From: Bacteroides sp. UBA939
Lineage (GTDB): Bacteria; Bacteroidota; Bacteroidia; Bacteroidales; Bacteroidaceae
Direction of reading: 5' to 3'
Assembly (NCBI RefSeq): GCF_002293435.1
Contig: NZ_DBDF01000171.1
Coordinates: 1-13,952 of the forward strand
Length of the DNA stretch: 13,952 bases
Shown: positions 6,362 to 13,234 of the stretch, in pieces
Layout: every line of letters begins with the position of its first letter
How positions within the stretch are numbered: position 1 is the stretch's first letter
Translations under genes and position numbers: made by a program
The notes under the pieces: model-generated
The model's input: the letters and a program-made list of their open reading frames with translations, nothing else
Database searches by the model: none
What the model was told of the DNA's origin: nothing

Positions 6362-6434
6362 TACACCCTCAGGGACTCGAACCCTGGACCCATTGATTAA
6401 GAGTCAATTGCTCTACCAGCTGAGCTAAGAGTGC
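6362..6434 (-). tRNA. tRNA-Lys (anticodon CUU)
   Basis: Read on the minus strand, the 73 nt fold as a full cloverleaf: acceptor GCACTCT with AGGGTGT, D arm with AGCTGGTA loop, anticodon stem ATTGA/TCAAT with loop CTCTTAA (anticodon CTT), and T arm CAGGG TTCGAGT CCCTG. The 3' CCA is not encoded. The first acceptor pair appears as G1:U72 with A73. It is the last gene of the three-tRNA operon, just before the terminator. Confidence 0.95.
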
Positions 6435-6449
6435 AAATACTACATTTTG

Positions 6450-6521
6450 TAGTGGATACGAGAATCGAACTCGTATTGCATGCGTGAGAGGCATGTGTCC
6501 TAACCGTTAGACGAATCCACC
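6450..6521 (-). tRNA. tRNA-Glu (anticodon CUC)
   Basis: The minus strand gives a 72-nt cloverleaf: acceptor GGTGGAT with ATCCACT, anticodon stem CATGC/GCATG with loop CTCTCAC (anticodon CTC, reading GAG), and T arm ACGAG TTCGATT CTCGT. CCA is not encoded. As in the adjacent tRNA-Lys, the first acceptor pair reads G1:U72 with A73. It is separated by 15 nt from tRNA-Lys and 9 nt from tRNA-Ser. Confidence 0.95.
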
Positions 6522-6530
6522 GGTTGTTTG

Positions 6531-6617
6531 CGGAAGCGGGGGGATTCGAACCCCCGGTACAGTTACCCGTACGTCAGTTTAGCAAACTGGTGGTTTCAGC
6601 CACTCACCCACACTTCC
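6531..6617 (-). tRNA. tRNA-Ser (anticodon GCU)
   Basis: The 87-nt class II tRNA on the minus strand has acceptor GGAAGTG with CGCTTCC, discriminator G73, anticodon stem CAGTT/AACTG with loop TGCTA centre (anticodon GCT, reading AGC and AGU), a long variable arm, and T arm CGGGGG TTCGAAT CCCCCG region. It is the first gene after the operon promoter at 6648-6679. CCA is not encoded. Confidence 0.95.
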
Positions 6618-6647
6618 TTAAACCCGCATTGTTTTTCAAATGCGGTG

Positions 6648-6679
6648 CAAATGTAGGGTAAACTTTTGGACTATGCAAA
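6648..6679 (-). promoter_or_regulatory. Bacteroides-type promoter of the tRNA operon
   Basis: On the minus strand, TTTG (6679-6676), a 20-nt spacer and TACATTTG (6655-6648) match the full Bacteroides consensus. The transcript would start near 6641, about 24 nt before tRNA-Ser. A small hairpin (CCGCATT at 6624-6630 with AATGCGG at 6639-6645) covers the start region. Confidence 0.82.
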
Positions 6680-6764
6680 TCTTTACTAACATATTTTTTT
6701 CTGATTATTTCTCAAAAAGTTGTAAACGGTTAATAGTCAAAAGGTAAGAAGGTTGTAGCAATTA

Positions 6765-6817
6765 TCATTTATAGAAGATGCTTATCCGCAATGATACTTC
6801 TAAATGAGAATTTAGCG
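6765..6817. repeat. Palindrome in the tRNA-porin gap
   Basis: TCATTTATAGAAG (6765-6777) pairs with CTTCTAAATGA (6797-6807), apart from two extra bases. The following AAATGAGAATTTAGCG closely matches a segment of the nested palindrome at 3117-3132, suggesting a related sequence family. No gene is seen from 6618 to 7045; the rest is AT-rich DNA plus the repeats listed below. Confidence 0.5.
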
Positions 6818-6823
6818 GCAATT

Positions 6824-7029
6824 TGAACACAGAGGCATGGAGATACAGAGTTTTCTTTTGTAGTGCCTTTGAACGGAGAAGTACAGAGTTCTTTCTTTAT
6901 TGAACACAGAGACACGGAGATACAGAGCTTTTTTCTTTGCGACGTAGTCGCCCTCTCTGTTGTCCTCTTGTTTATGTTATCTTCTTGAAAGAAAAATAAA
7001 ACTCAGTGTCTCTGCGCCTCTGTGTTCAA
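6824..7029. repeat. Cluster of three-unit 8-bp repeats, one copy inverted
   Basis: Three clear copies each contain three 8-bp units. Copy one is CACAGAGG-CATGGAGA-TACAGAGT at 6828-6851. Copy three is CACAGAGA-CACGGAGA-TACAGAGC at 6905-6928. An inverted copy lies at 7001-7024. A decayed copy sits at 6872-6889. The copy at 6905-6928 and the inverted copy could form a long hairpin with GCGAC-GTA-GTCGC (6939-6951) in its loop. From memory, similar CACAGAG repeats are common in intergenic DNA of many bacteria. The inverted copy is 17 bp beyond the porin stop. Confidence 0.7.
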
Positions 7030-7045
7030 GCCTAAATAATGCACG

Positions 7046-8068
7046 TTAGAAGCGTACCTGTATTTGCGCTTGAAGCAAGTTGTTGCTTTCACCGATATGA
7101 CGGTTGCAATGAGTATATTGAGCCTGCAACCGGCATTGAGGGTAGAACCAATACTGTACGCCTGCCACATAGTTTGTCTGCTTGGCATCCAACGCTTTAT
7201 TCTTATTCAAATAATCGTAGGAAGCAATGACATCAAGCTTGGGGAATACGCGCGCAGATGCTGTAACATAATAACCATCGCTTTTAGCCTGTCCGTCTTT
7301 TCCTGCGAGATACTCTGCGCGTATATTAACGGACTTTGTTTTGATAACCGCACCTGCCGACCAACGGTTACGGGTGTAGTCTTCGCCCACTTGTATGTCA
7401 GGATTGACAGCAGAGGGCGCCATTGCATGACCTTTACCTTTAACGAACGAACCGCCAACGGATAACCAATCCAGTGGGTTTACCATGAGGCTACCGACAA
7501 TATCTTTCTGATTATTTCTGTCTGACAGGTTGATACCTTGCCCATTCATTACAGCAAGGTTATAGTTAACCAGTTTGTCGAACAAGTCTCCGTAAATCAG
7601 CAACCCCATATCACGTCCGCCGCTTGGAGAATATAACCGGTCGCTACCGTTAACACCTGCCAGGTAGCTGACTGACTGTGAATAGCAGTCTATCAATTCG
7701 ACGAAGCAAGGGGACATGGGGTTCTCAATCGTGTACATAGTCTTGAACTGACCGATACGGGCGGTTAATTGAGGAAGAAACTTATATTCGGTATATACTT
7801 CCAGCAATTGGGGTGTACCGGCAAAACTGTACATGAAGTAACATGTCCAGCGGTCAGTGAGTTTACCCTGCGCCATGAAGATGATACGTTTGATATCAAG
7901 CATATTGCTGCCATTGCCTGCATCGTTGTAAGTGTATCCAAATTGGGCATAACCGGAGAGACTGATACGTTCTTTAAGGGTGTTTACCGCATTATTCAGG
8001 CTGGCATCTTGTGCTGTCAACAGTAGGGCGGAGGAGAGGAAAACAAAGGATAACAAAGTTCGTTTCAT
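7046..8068 (-). CDS. OprO/OprP-like outer-membrane porin
   Basis: The 340-residue protein starts with a signal peptide (MKRTLLSFVFLSSALLLTAQ). It continues with alternating beta-strand sequence typical of a 16-strand-type porin: LSGYAQFGYTYND near residues 37-49, LTARIGQFKTMYTIENP near 100-116, and the repeated Y/F-rich strands after 200. It ends in Phe (QIQVRF), the usual last residue of outer-membrane barrels recognised by the BAM machinery. The early SGYAQFGY segment and the RIGQFK segment fit the phosphate-selective porin O/P family. In Bacteroides, members need not be phosphate specific, so the substrate is left open. A terminator (8093-8156) separates it from pgk on the same strand. The 25 nt between that terminator and the start hold no recognisable promoter, so expression may depend on read-through or on a non-consensus promoter within the terminator region. 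Confidence 0.85.
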   Translation of the reverse strand: MKRTLLSFVFLSSALLLTAQDASLNNAVNTLKERISLSGYAQFGYTYNDAGNGSNMLDIKRIIFMAQGKLTDRWTCYFMYSFAGTPQLLEVYTEYKFLPQLTARIGQFKTMYTIENPMSPCFVELIDCYSQSVSYLAGVNGSDRLYSPSGGRDMGLLIYGDLFDKLVNYNLAVMNGQGINLSDRNNQKDIVGSLMVNPLDWLSVGGSFVKGKGHAMAPSAVNPDIQVGEDYTRNRWSAGAVIKTKSVNIRAEYLAGKDGQAKSDGYYVTASARVFPKLDVIASYDYLNKNKALDAKQTNYVAGVQYWFYPQCRLQAQYTHCNRHIGESNNLLQAQIQVRF

Positions 8069-8092
8069 TTATGTATTCTGATATTTGAGATT

Positions 8093-8156
8093 TAAAAAAG
8101 AGGATATGCCAAAAGTTTAAGTTTACTATCTCTCTTACTTTTGACACACCCTCTTA
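8093..8156 (-). terminator. Intrinsic terminator downstream of pgk
   Basis: Positions 8098-8116 pair with 8137-8155 as a 19-bp stem around a 20-nt loop. Three positions that are A/C mismatches in plus-strand RNA become G:U wobble pairs in minus-strand RNA. A U-run from the A-run 8094-8099 then follows. Both facts point to a minus-strand terminator serving pgk. Confidence 0.8.
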
Positions 8157-8175
8157 AGCGTGATAATATCTATTA

Positions 8176-9432
8176 TTATTCGTTGATAGCTGCGATACCC
8201 GGAAGAACTTTTCCTTCGATTGCTTCGAGCAACGCTCCGCCTCCTGTAGAAACGTAAGAAACGCCGTCTGCCAAGCCGAACTTGTTAACGCAGGCTACGG
8301 AGTCGCCACCACCTACAAGCGAGAAAGCGCCATTCTTGGTAGCTTCTACAATGGCTTCACCTACCGTACGTGAGCCGTGAGTGAAGTTCTCAAATTCAAA
8401 TACGCCGGTAGGACCATTCCACAAGATAGTTTTGGACTTCTTGATAACGTCTGCAAAAATCTTTTCGGTTTCAGGGCCGATATCCAGACCTTCCCATCCA
8501 TCGGGTATTTCGTTTACCGGACAGAATTTTGCGTTGGCATCGTTAGAGAAAGAGTCTGCAACCTTAGCGTCAACGGCCAATACAAGGTTTACACCTTTTT
8601 CTTTGGCTTTTTCGATTAAGTCAAGAGCCAATTCCAATTTGTCGTCTTCGCAAATAGAGACACCAATCTTTCCGCCCAAAGCTTTGGTGAAAGTATAAGT
8701 CATACCGCCGGCGATAATCAGGTTATCAACTTTGTTCAGCAAGTTCTCGATGATTTCGATCTTGGAAGAAACTTTGGAGCCACCCATGATAGCGGTGAAC
8801 GGACGTTGAATGTCATTCAGAACTTTGTCAACGGCTTTCACTTCTTTCTCCATCAGGTAGCCAAACATCTTGTGATCCTGATCGAAGTATTTGGCAATCA
8901 AAGCTGTAGATGCATGTGCGCGGTGGGCTGTACCGAAAGCGTCATTAACATAACAATCAGCATAGGAAGCCAATTTCTTGGTGAATTCTTTCTGGCTTTC
9001 TTTAATGGCTTTTTTTGCGGCGGCTTTTTCTTCGTCCGTAGCATCTTCGGCCAAACCACGGGGTTTGCCTTCTTCCTCTGCGTAGAAACGAAGGTTTTCC
9101 AGCAACAGTACTTCTCCCGGTTGCAGAGCGGCGGCTTTTATAGCGGCTTCTTCGCCCATGCAGTCATTGGCAAATTGTACTTCAATATCCAATAAATCAG
9201 ATAAGTGATTCAGGATGTGCTTCAAAGAGAATTTGTCAGTCGGACCTTTCGGGCGACCGAGGTGGGAACCGATAATTATACTACCGCCGTCAGCAAGAAT
9301 TTTCTTCAGCGTAGGAAGAGCGGCGCGCATACGGGTATCGTCTGTAATGTTGAAGTTTTCGTCCAGAGGTACATTGAAATCCACACGAACGAATGCCTTT
9401 TTACCGGCAAAGTTGAATTGATCAATCGTCAT
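8176..9432 (-). CDS. pgk: Phosphoglycerate kinase
   Basis: This 418-residue cytosolic enzyme transfers phosphate between 1,3-bisphosphoglycerate and ADP in glycolysis and gluconeogenesis. Family motifs appear in order: RVDFNVP (16-22), HLGRPKG (57-63) and ENLRF (112-116) of the N-terminal substrate domain, then NDAFGTAHRAHAS (163-175). In the nucleotide domain are GGSKVSSK (217-224), WNGPTGVFE (338-346) and GGGDS (374-378). A Lys/Ala/Glu-rich stretch at about 126-152 (EDATDEEKAAAKKAIKESQ and following) lengthens the segment before NDAF relative to compact bacterial forms. It otherwise looks complete. A -7 promoter box lies 126 nt upstream at 9558-9565, and a strong terminator follows, so it is probably transcribed alone, with the porin downstream as a separate or read-through unit. 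Confidence 0.98.
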   Translation of the reverse strand: MTIDQFNFAGKKAFVRVDFNVPLDENFNITDDTRMRAALPTLKKILADGGSIIIGSHLGRPKGPTDKFSLKHILNHLSDLLDIEVQFANDCMGEEAAIKAAALQPGEVLLLENLRFYAEEEGKPRGLAEDATDEEKAAAKKAIKESQKEFTKKLASYADCYVNDAFGTAHRAHASTALIAKYFDQDHKMFGYLMEKEVKAVDKVLNDIQRPFTAIMGGSKVSSKIEIIENLLNKVDNLIIAGGMTYTFTKALGGKIGVSICEDDKLELALDLIEKAKEKGVNLVLAVDAKVADSFSNDANAKFCPVNEIPDGWEGLDIGPETEKIFADVIKKSKTILWNGPTGVFEFENFTHGSRTVGEAIVEATKNGAFSLVGGGDSVACVNKFGLADGVSYVSTGGGALLEAIEGKVLPGIAAINE

Positions 9433-9524
9433 AATACTCTATTTTATTTAAAAGTGTTATTAATTTGTTTTCATGAGCGCAATAATAACGCAATCCGAAA
9501 GCAGAAGCAAGCTTGTTTGATTAT

Positions 9525-9542
9525 GCTAAGATGTAGCTTAGC
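9525..9542. other. Small hairpin in the pgk leader
   Basis: GCTAAG (9525-9530) pairs with CTTAGC (9537-9542) around a 6-nt loop in the predicted untranslated leader of about 119 nt. It is short and may be incidental. Confidence 0.3.
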
Positions 9543-9557
9543 TTCGTAGATTTGCGG

Positions 9558-9565
9558 CAAAGTTA
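9558..9565 (-). promoter_or_regulatory. Putative -7 promoter element of pgk
   Basis: The minus strand reads TAACTTTG, matching TAnnTTTG, in the 164-bp gap between nth and pgk. No TTTG lies at the expected -33 position. A start near 9551 would give a leader of about 119 nt. Confidence 0.5.
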
Positions 9566-9596
9566 GCGTTTATTTCTTTCTTTTGCTATGAAACCG

Positions 9597-10274
9597 TCAT
9601 TTATTCGTCGTCTTTTGCTCCTTTTTGCTAACTTTGTACTTGTCACAATAATATTTGCACATCAATTGCAATCCGCACTTGTCACATTGCGGTGTACGCG
9701 CCTGGCAGGTGTATCGTCCGTGCAGAATAAGCCAATGGTGTGCGATGGGGATATCTGCTTCCGGAATATGCTTAACCAGTTCTTTTTCTACACTGAACGG
9801 AGTGGTACATTGTTCCGAAACCAATCCGAGGCGATGGCTTACGCGGAACACATGAGTATCTACCGCCATTGCAGCTTTATGGAATACGACGGATTGTATG
9901 ACGTTTGCAGTCTTGCGTCCCACACCGGGGAGTTTTATCAGTTCTTCTAAGGTACCGGGAACTTGGCTGTTGAAGTCTTTCACCAGCATCTTTGCCATAC
10001 CTACCAAATGCTTCGCTTTGTTATTAGGGTAAGATACGCTGCGGATATATTCGAATATCACTTCCGGCGTGCTGGCTGCGAGAACTTCCGCAGTGGGGAA
10101 GTCGCGATACAGCGACGGAGTAATCATATTTACCCGTTTATCCGTACATTGGGCGGAGAGAATTACTGCTATCAGCAGTTCGAACGGGCTGTCGTAATGC
10201 AGTTCGGTTTCAGCGACCGGACGATTTTCACGAAACCAGGCAAGGATTCTTTCGTAACGCTCTTTCTTCCTCAT
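9597..10274 (-). CDS. nth: Endonuclease III (DNA glycosylase/AP lyase)
   Basis: The 225-residue protein removes oxidised pyrimidines and cleaves abasic sites in base-excision repair. The helix-hairpin-helix LPGVGRKTAN (115-124) includes the catalytic Lys121, and Asp139 lies in VDTHVFRV, both at the places known from E. coli Nth. The C-terminus carries the [4Fe-4S] pattern C-X6-C-X2-C-X5-C with Cys190, Cys197, Cys200 and Cys206. Length is close to the usual 210-225 residues. Its ATG overlaps the TGA of the upstream MFS gene by 4 bp (ATGA), so the two are translationally linked and almost certainly co-transcribed. The link to repair is not explained by the transporter, and conserved order would need comparison across genomes. 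Confidence 0.97.
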   Translation of the reverse strand: MRKKERYERILAWFRENRPVAETELHYDSPFELLIAVILSAQCTDKRVNMITPSLYRDFPTAEVLAASTPEVIFEYIRSVSYPNNKAKHLVGMAKMLVKDFNSQVPGTLEELIKLPGVGRKTANVIQSVVFHKAAMAVDTHVFRVSHRLGLVSEQCTTPFSVEKELVKHIPEADIPIAHHWLILHGRYTCQARTPQCDKCGLQLMCKYYCDKYKVSKKEQKTTNK

Positions 10275-11467
10275 CGCAATTTATATTTATGGTAATGAGG
10301 AGATACCTTTAACCTGAAATAGAATATGGATATGACCGTGAGGCATGCTCCCGTAAGATATGCTACGTCGAAAGAGGTAATCTGGGCGATATATCCGCCG
10401 GCTGTCAGACCGATTCCTATGCCTACATCCCATGACGTGAGGTAGGTGGAAGTGGCTGTGCCGCGTTGGCTGTTGGGCGCCAGGTTGACAAAAAGGGTGT
10501 TGAATGCCGGGAACATGGTTCCGAAGCCTACTCCCAGCAGTAAAGCTACCATGAAGAACAGTATTTCCGTGAGTCCGGGTGCAACCTGCATAAGTAGGTT
10601 ACAGGCTGAGAGGATAAAGAAACAGGCGCTGACAAGATACAAACCTAAGGTGATGACTTGCGTAATGCGCCCTTTATCTACCTGTCTGCCCGAGAACATG
10701 CGGGAGATAGCCATCCCCACTGCCATGAAGGTGAAGAAGAGGCCGGAACTCAGGGATATGCCGATTTCTTTGGCATACATTGCCACGTATGTGCTGGTCA
10801 TTCCATAAGGGATAGAGAGTAGGAGCAGGGTGATTCCGGCAGGGATACCTTTTATCAGGACAAAGCGGTCGAGTGAAATGGGTTCCCGCTTTACGGGTTG
10901 TTTGGCGGGCGATTTTACGAGACACGCTGTTACAAAGCCGATACTTCCTGAGATGAAAGCGCAGATAAAGATGGTTTCAAATGGATAGATATCGTGCATG
11001 AAAAGCCCAATCATCGGTCCGAAACTCATAGCCATGTTGTTCATCAGTCCATAATATCCTACTGCTTCACCGCGGCGGGACGAGGGCGTAATGTCAATGA
11101 CAATCGTATTTCCTGCCACGGTAACCATTCCGAATGCAAAACCGTGAATGACTCTCAGCATGATGAATAACAACAGTACGCCGGCGAGAATGTATCCGGC
11201 AAAGACGGCGATAAAGATGAAGTAAGCTATCAGATAGAGTGGCTTGCGTGCCAATGTATCGAGCAGGTAGCCGGAGAATGGACGTATGCAGAGGGAAGCG
11301 ATTGTGTAGCACGACAAGATAACGCCTACTGCTGCATTGCCGGTATGGAATACTTCGGTCAGGTAAAAAGGCAATATGGGTAGTATCAGATAAAAGGCAA
11401 AGTACAAAAGGAAGTTGGCTGCCAGAATGAGGCAATAGCCGGGAGTTACAAGTTTGTCTTTAGCCAT
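10271..11467 (-). CDS. Major facilitator superfamily transporter
   Basis: The 398-residue protein has about 12 predicted membrane segments in two halves, joined by a polar central loop near residues 185-202 (SPAKQPVKREP). The loop between segments 2 and 3 holds the MFS motif A variant GYLLDTLARKP (66-76). Related Arg-Gly loops are SSRRGEAVGYYG (129-140) and NSQRGTATSTYL (332-343). Composition and length suggest a proton-coupled efflux or export member (MFS_1), but no feature fixes the substrate. It is the first gene of an overlapping pair with nth. The 164-bp gap from pheS contains a long inverted repeat at 11502-11547 and no clear TAnnTTTG box, so it may be expressed by read-through from pheS or by a regulated promoter. 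Confidence 0.9.
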   Translation of the reverse strand: MAKDKLVTPGYCLILAANFLLYFAFYLILPILPFYLTEVFHTGNAAVGVILSCYTIASLCIRPFSGYLLDTLARKPLYLIAYFIFIAVFAGYILAGVLLLFIMLRVIHGFAFGMVTVAGNTIVIDITPSSRRGEAVGYYGLMNNMAMSFGPMIGLFMHDIYPFETIFICAFISGSIGFVTACLVKSPAKQPVKREPISLDRFVLIKGIPAGITLLLLSIPYGMTSTYVAMYAKEIGISLSSGLFFTFMAVGMAISRMFSGRQVDKGRITQVITLGLYLVSACFFILSACNLLMQVAPGLTEILFFMVALLLGVGFGTMFPAFNTLFVNLAPNSQRGTATSTYLTSWDVGIGIGLTAGGYIAQITSFDVAYLTGACLTVISIFYFRLKVSPHYHKYKLR

Positions 11468-11501
11468 AATCTTAAGGTTTTATGTTATTACGAATAGTAC
11501 A

Positions 11502-11547
11502 AGATACCTCATCGCAATTATCCTGATAATTTATAGGTGAGGTATCT
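11502..11547. promoter_or_regulatory. Composite inverted repeat upstream of the MFS-nth pair
   Basis: AGATACCTCA (11502-11511) pairs perfectly with 11538-11547. Nested inside, AATTATC (11516-11522) pairs with GATAATT (11525-11531), almost without loop. The element ends 35 bp before the MFS start codon. Neither strand has a U-run after it, so it looks more like an operator or RNA leader structure than a terminator. Function is inferred only from position. Confidence 0.5.
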
Positions 11548-11631
11548 ATTCTTATTCTTACCTAATATTATATAAGACATTTGTATGATGTACCTGAAAA
11601 TTTAAGCGAGCTTTTACGCTTTTAATCGATA

Positions 11632-12651
11632 TCAATACGCCGCTTCGAATTCTTTCAGGAATCTCGTATCGTTTTCCGAGAACAAGCGAAGGTCTTTTAC
11701 CTGATACTTCAAGTTCGTGATACGTTCAATACCCATACCGAGAGCATATCCGCTGTATATCTTACTGTCGATACCATTACTTTCCAGTACGTTCGGGTCT
11801 ACCATACCGCAACCCAGTATTTCTACCCAACCGGTATGCTTACAGAACGGACAACCTTTTCCGCCGCAGATATTGCAACTGATATCCATTTCCGCACTCG
11901 GTTCCGTGAACGGGAAGTATGACGGACGCAAGCGTATCTTGGTGTCTTCACCGAACATTTCTTTGGCGAAGAGTAGCAATACTTGCTTCAAATCAGTGAA
12001 TGATACATCTTTATCTACATACAATGCCTCTACCTGATGGAAGAAACAGTGTGCGCGATAGCTGATGGCTTCGTTACGATATACACGCCCCGGACAGATG
12101 ATACGAATAGGAGGCTGTGATGTCTCCATGGCACGGGTTTGTACCGACGAGGTGTGCGTGCGCAGTATGATATCGGGATTGGCTTCGATAAAGAAAGTAT
12201 CCTGCATATCTCGTGCGGGATGGTCTTCGGCAAAGTTCAAGGCGGAGAACACATGCCAGTCGTCCTCTATTTCCGGACCTTCGGCAATGCTGAACCCCAG
12301 ACGGGCAAATATGTCGATAACTTCGTTTTTTACAATGGTGAGCGGATGGCGTGTACCCGGTTTCACCGGATAAGCCGTGCGGGTAAGGTCGATGTCGTCA
12401 CAACCCGTATCCCGGCTTTCGAACTGTTCTTTCAGCGCGGCTATTTTCTCCTGTGCTTTGTCCTTCAGTTCATTCAGTCTCATGCCGACTTCTTTTTTCA
12501 ATTCGGCGGGGATATTGCGGAAGTCTGCCATCAAATCGTTAATCGCACCTTTCTTGCTAAGGTATTTGATTCGTAGCGCTTCCAACTCTTCAGTGTTGGC
12601 GGCTTTTATAACTTCTACTTCTTGCAGAAGCCGGTTGATTTTATCTATCAT
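11632..12651 (-). CDS. pheS: Phenylalanyl-tRNA synthetase alpha subunit
   Basis: The 339-residue subunit attaches phenylalanine to tRNA-Phe in a complex with PheT, which is not in this window. An N-terminal coiled-coil region (about 1-85) precedes the class II catalytic core. Visible motifs are RTHTSSVQTR (164-173), the FHQVE substrate-pocket motif (204-208) and motif 3 GMGIER (305-310). Between SYFPFTEPSAEMDI and GWVEILGCGMV, where E. coli-type PheS has a short non-cysteine linker, a cluster CNICGGKGCPFC gives Cys259, Cys262, Cys267 and Cys270, a likely zinc-binding knuckle. The start is supported by a -7 box 48 nt upstream. No pheT follows; the next gene on the strand is the MFS transporter. 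Confidence 0.98.
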   Translation of the reverse strand: MIDKINRLLQEVEVIKAANTEELEALRIKYLSKKGAINDLMADFRNIPAELKKEVGMRLNELKDKAQEKIAALKEQFESRDTGCDDIDLTRTAYPVKPGTRHPLTIVKNEVIDIFARLGFSIAEGPEIEDDWHVFSALNFAEDHPARDMQDTFFIEANPDIILRTHTSSVQTRAMETSQPPIRIICPGRVYRNEAISYRAHCFFHQVEALYVDKDVSFTDLKQVLLLFAKEMFGEDTKIRLRPSYFPFTEPSAEMDISCNICGGKGCPFCKHTGWVEILGCGMVDPNVLESNGIDSKIYSGYALGMGIERITNLKYQVKDLRLFSENDTRFLKEFEAAY

Positions 12652-12698
12652 AACATCGTTATTTTATTACTTACTTTCCGAAATACATAAAAACGGTG

Positions 12699-12706
12699 CA
12701 AAGATA
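12699..12706 (-). promoter_or_regulatory. Putative -7 promoter element of pheS
   Basis: The minus strand reads TATCTTTG, matching TAnnTTTG, 48 nt upstream of the pheS start. The nearest TTTG (12734-12731) is 24 nt away, longer than the usual 19-21 spacer. The transcript would begin near 12692. Confidence 0.55.
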
Positions 12707-12779
12707 CAATTTAATCATTGTTTTAACTCACAAAACCGAAAATTTAAGCAGACTCTAACCTGCATTATCATAACTGTAG

Positions 12780-12827
12780 TAAGTAGCTGTTCATAATTAG
12801 TATAAACTAATTATGAACAGCTACTTA
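12780..12827. repeat. 22-bp perfect hairpin between pheS and the tonB-like gene
   Basis: Positions 12780-12801 and 12806-12827 are perfect inverted repeats around a 4-nt ATAA loop. The stem begins TAAGTAGCTGTTCATAATTA. No U-run follows on either strand. It lies between divergently transcribed genes, directly against the second dispersed element, and cannot be terminating either of them. Confidence 0.85.
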
Positions 12828-12946
12828 GTTAAAGGAGTTATCACTTCGTTAGGAGTTAAGGAGTTAAAGCCGATAGTCTTGCCTATGTCTTCCGGAGTAT
12901 TGGCTTTAACTCCTAAGTAAACTTGTTGGCTGATAACTTCTTTAAC
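12828..12946. repeat. Palindromic dispersed element, copy 2
   Basis: Outer arms GTTAAAGGAGTTATCA (12828-12843) and TGATAACTTCTTTAAC (12931-12946) pair over 16 positions with one G:U. Inner arms AGGAGTTAAAGCC (12859-12871) and GGCTTTAACTCCT (12902-12914) are perfect. The element matches copy 1 at both ends and in its inner arms, in the same orientation. The remaining gap from 12947 to 13234 contains a candidate promoter and a short palindrome, and no gene. Confidence 0.75.
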
Positions 12947-13015
12947 TACTTCTAACAACTCAGGCATGAATAATGCGGGCTAAGATTCATACGCTTTTTC
13001 CCGTATTTATTTAGA

Positions 13016-13047
13016 TTTGTTCAGAAAGAATAAGGTAAATATCTTTT
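13016..13047 (+). promoter_or_regulatory. Candidate promoter of the tonB-like gene
   Basis: TTTG (13016-13019), a 20-nt spacer and TATCTTTT (13040-13047) fit the Bacteroides pattern except for the last base. Short inverted repeats TGTTCA (13018-13023) and TGAACA (13064-13069) flank it and could be an operator. A start near 13054 gives a leader of about 180 nt. Confidence 0.5.
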
Positions 13048-13142
13048 TGCTAAGCAATTTTGTTGAACAGATATTAAAAAAACATATTTATAAGCTCTTG
13101 CGGTAACAACTTATTCTATATTCACCTATCTTGCCGTTAGAA

Positions 13143-13158
13143 ATCAGTGGCCGCTGAT
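13143..13158 (+). promoter_or_regulatory. 16-bp palindrome in the tonB-like leader
   Basis: ATCAGTGGCCGCTGAT is a near-perfect palindrome. Its single mismatch is a G:U pair in plus-strand RNA and A/C in the complement. It lies 77 bp before the start codon, within the predicted leader, and could be a dimeric regulator site. Confidence 0.35.
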
Positions 13159-13234
13159 ATATCCAATTTACTAACATCTGTATGGTGTCCTACTCTTGAC
13201 GATTAGGCATTATATGGTAATCATTCATTGAATT

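Noticed and set aside
8136..8143. Plus-strand TACTTTTG matching the -7 consensus
   Set aside because: It lies inside the pgk terminator stem and points toward no gene on the plus strand.
9588..9950. A 120-codon open frame antisense to nth with a hydrophobic start
   Set aside because: It overlaps the iron-sulphur and C-terminal part of a clear nth gene on the other strand and shows no motif of its own.
11570..11631. Possible pheS terminator (AAGCG/CGCTT stem after the stop)
   Set aside because: The stem has only about 5 pairs and the following T-run is interrupted; too weak to call.
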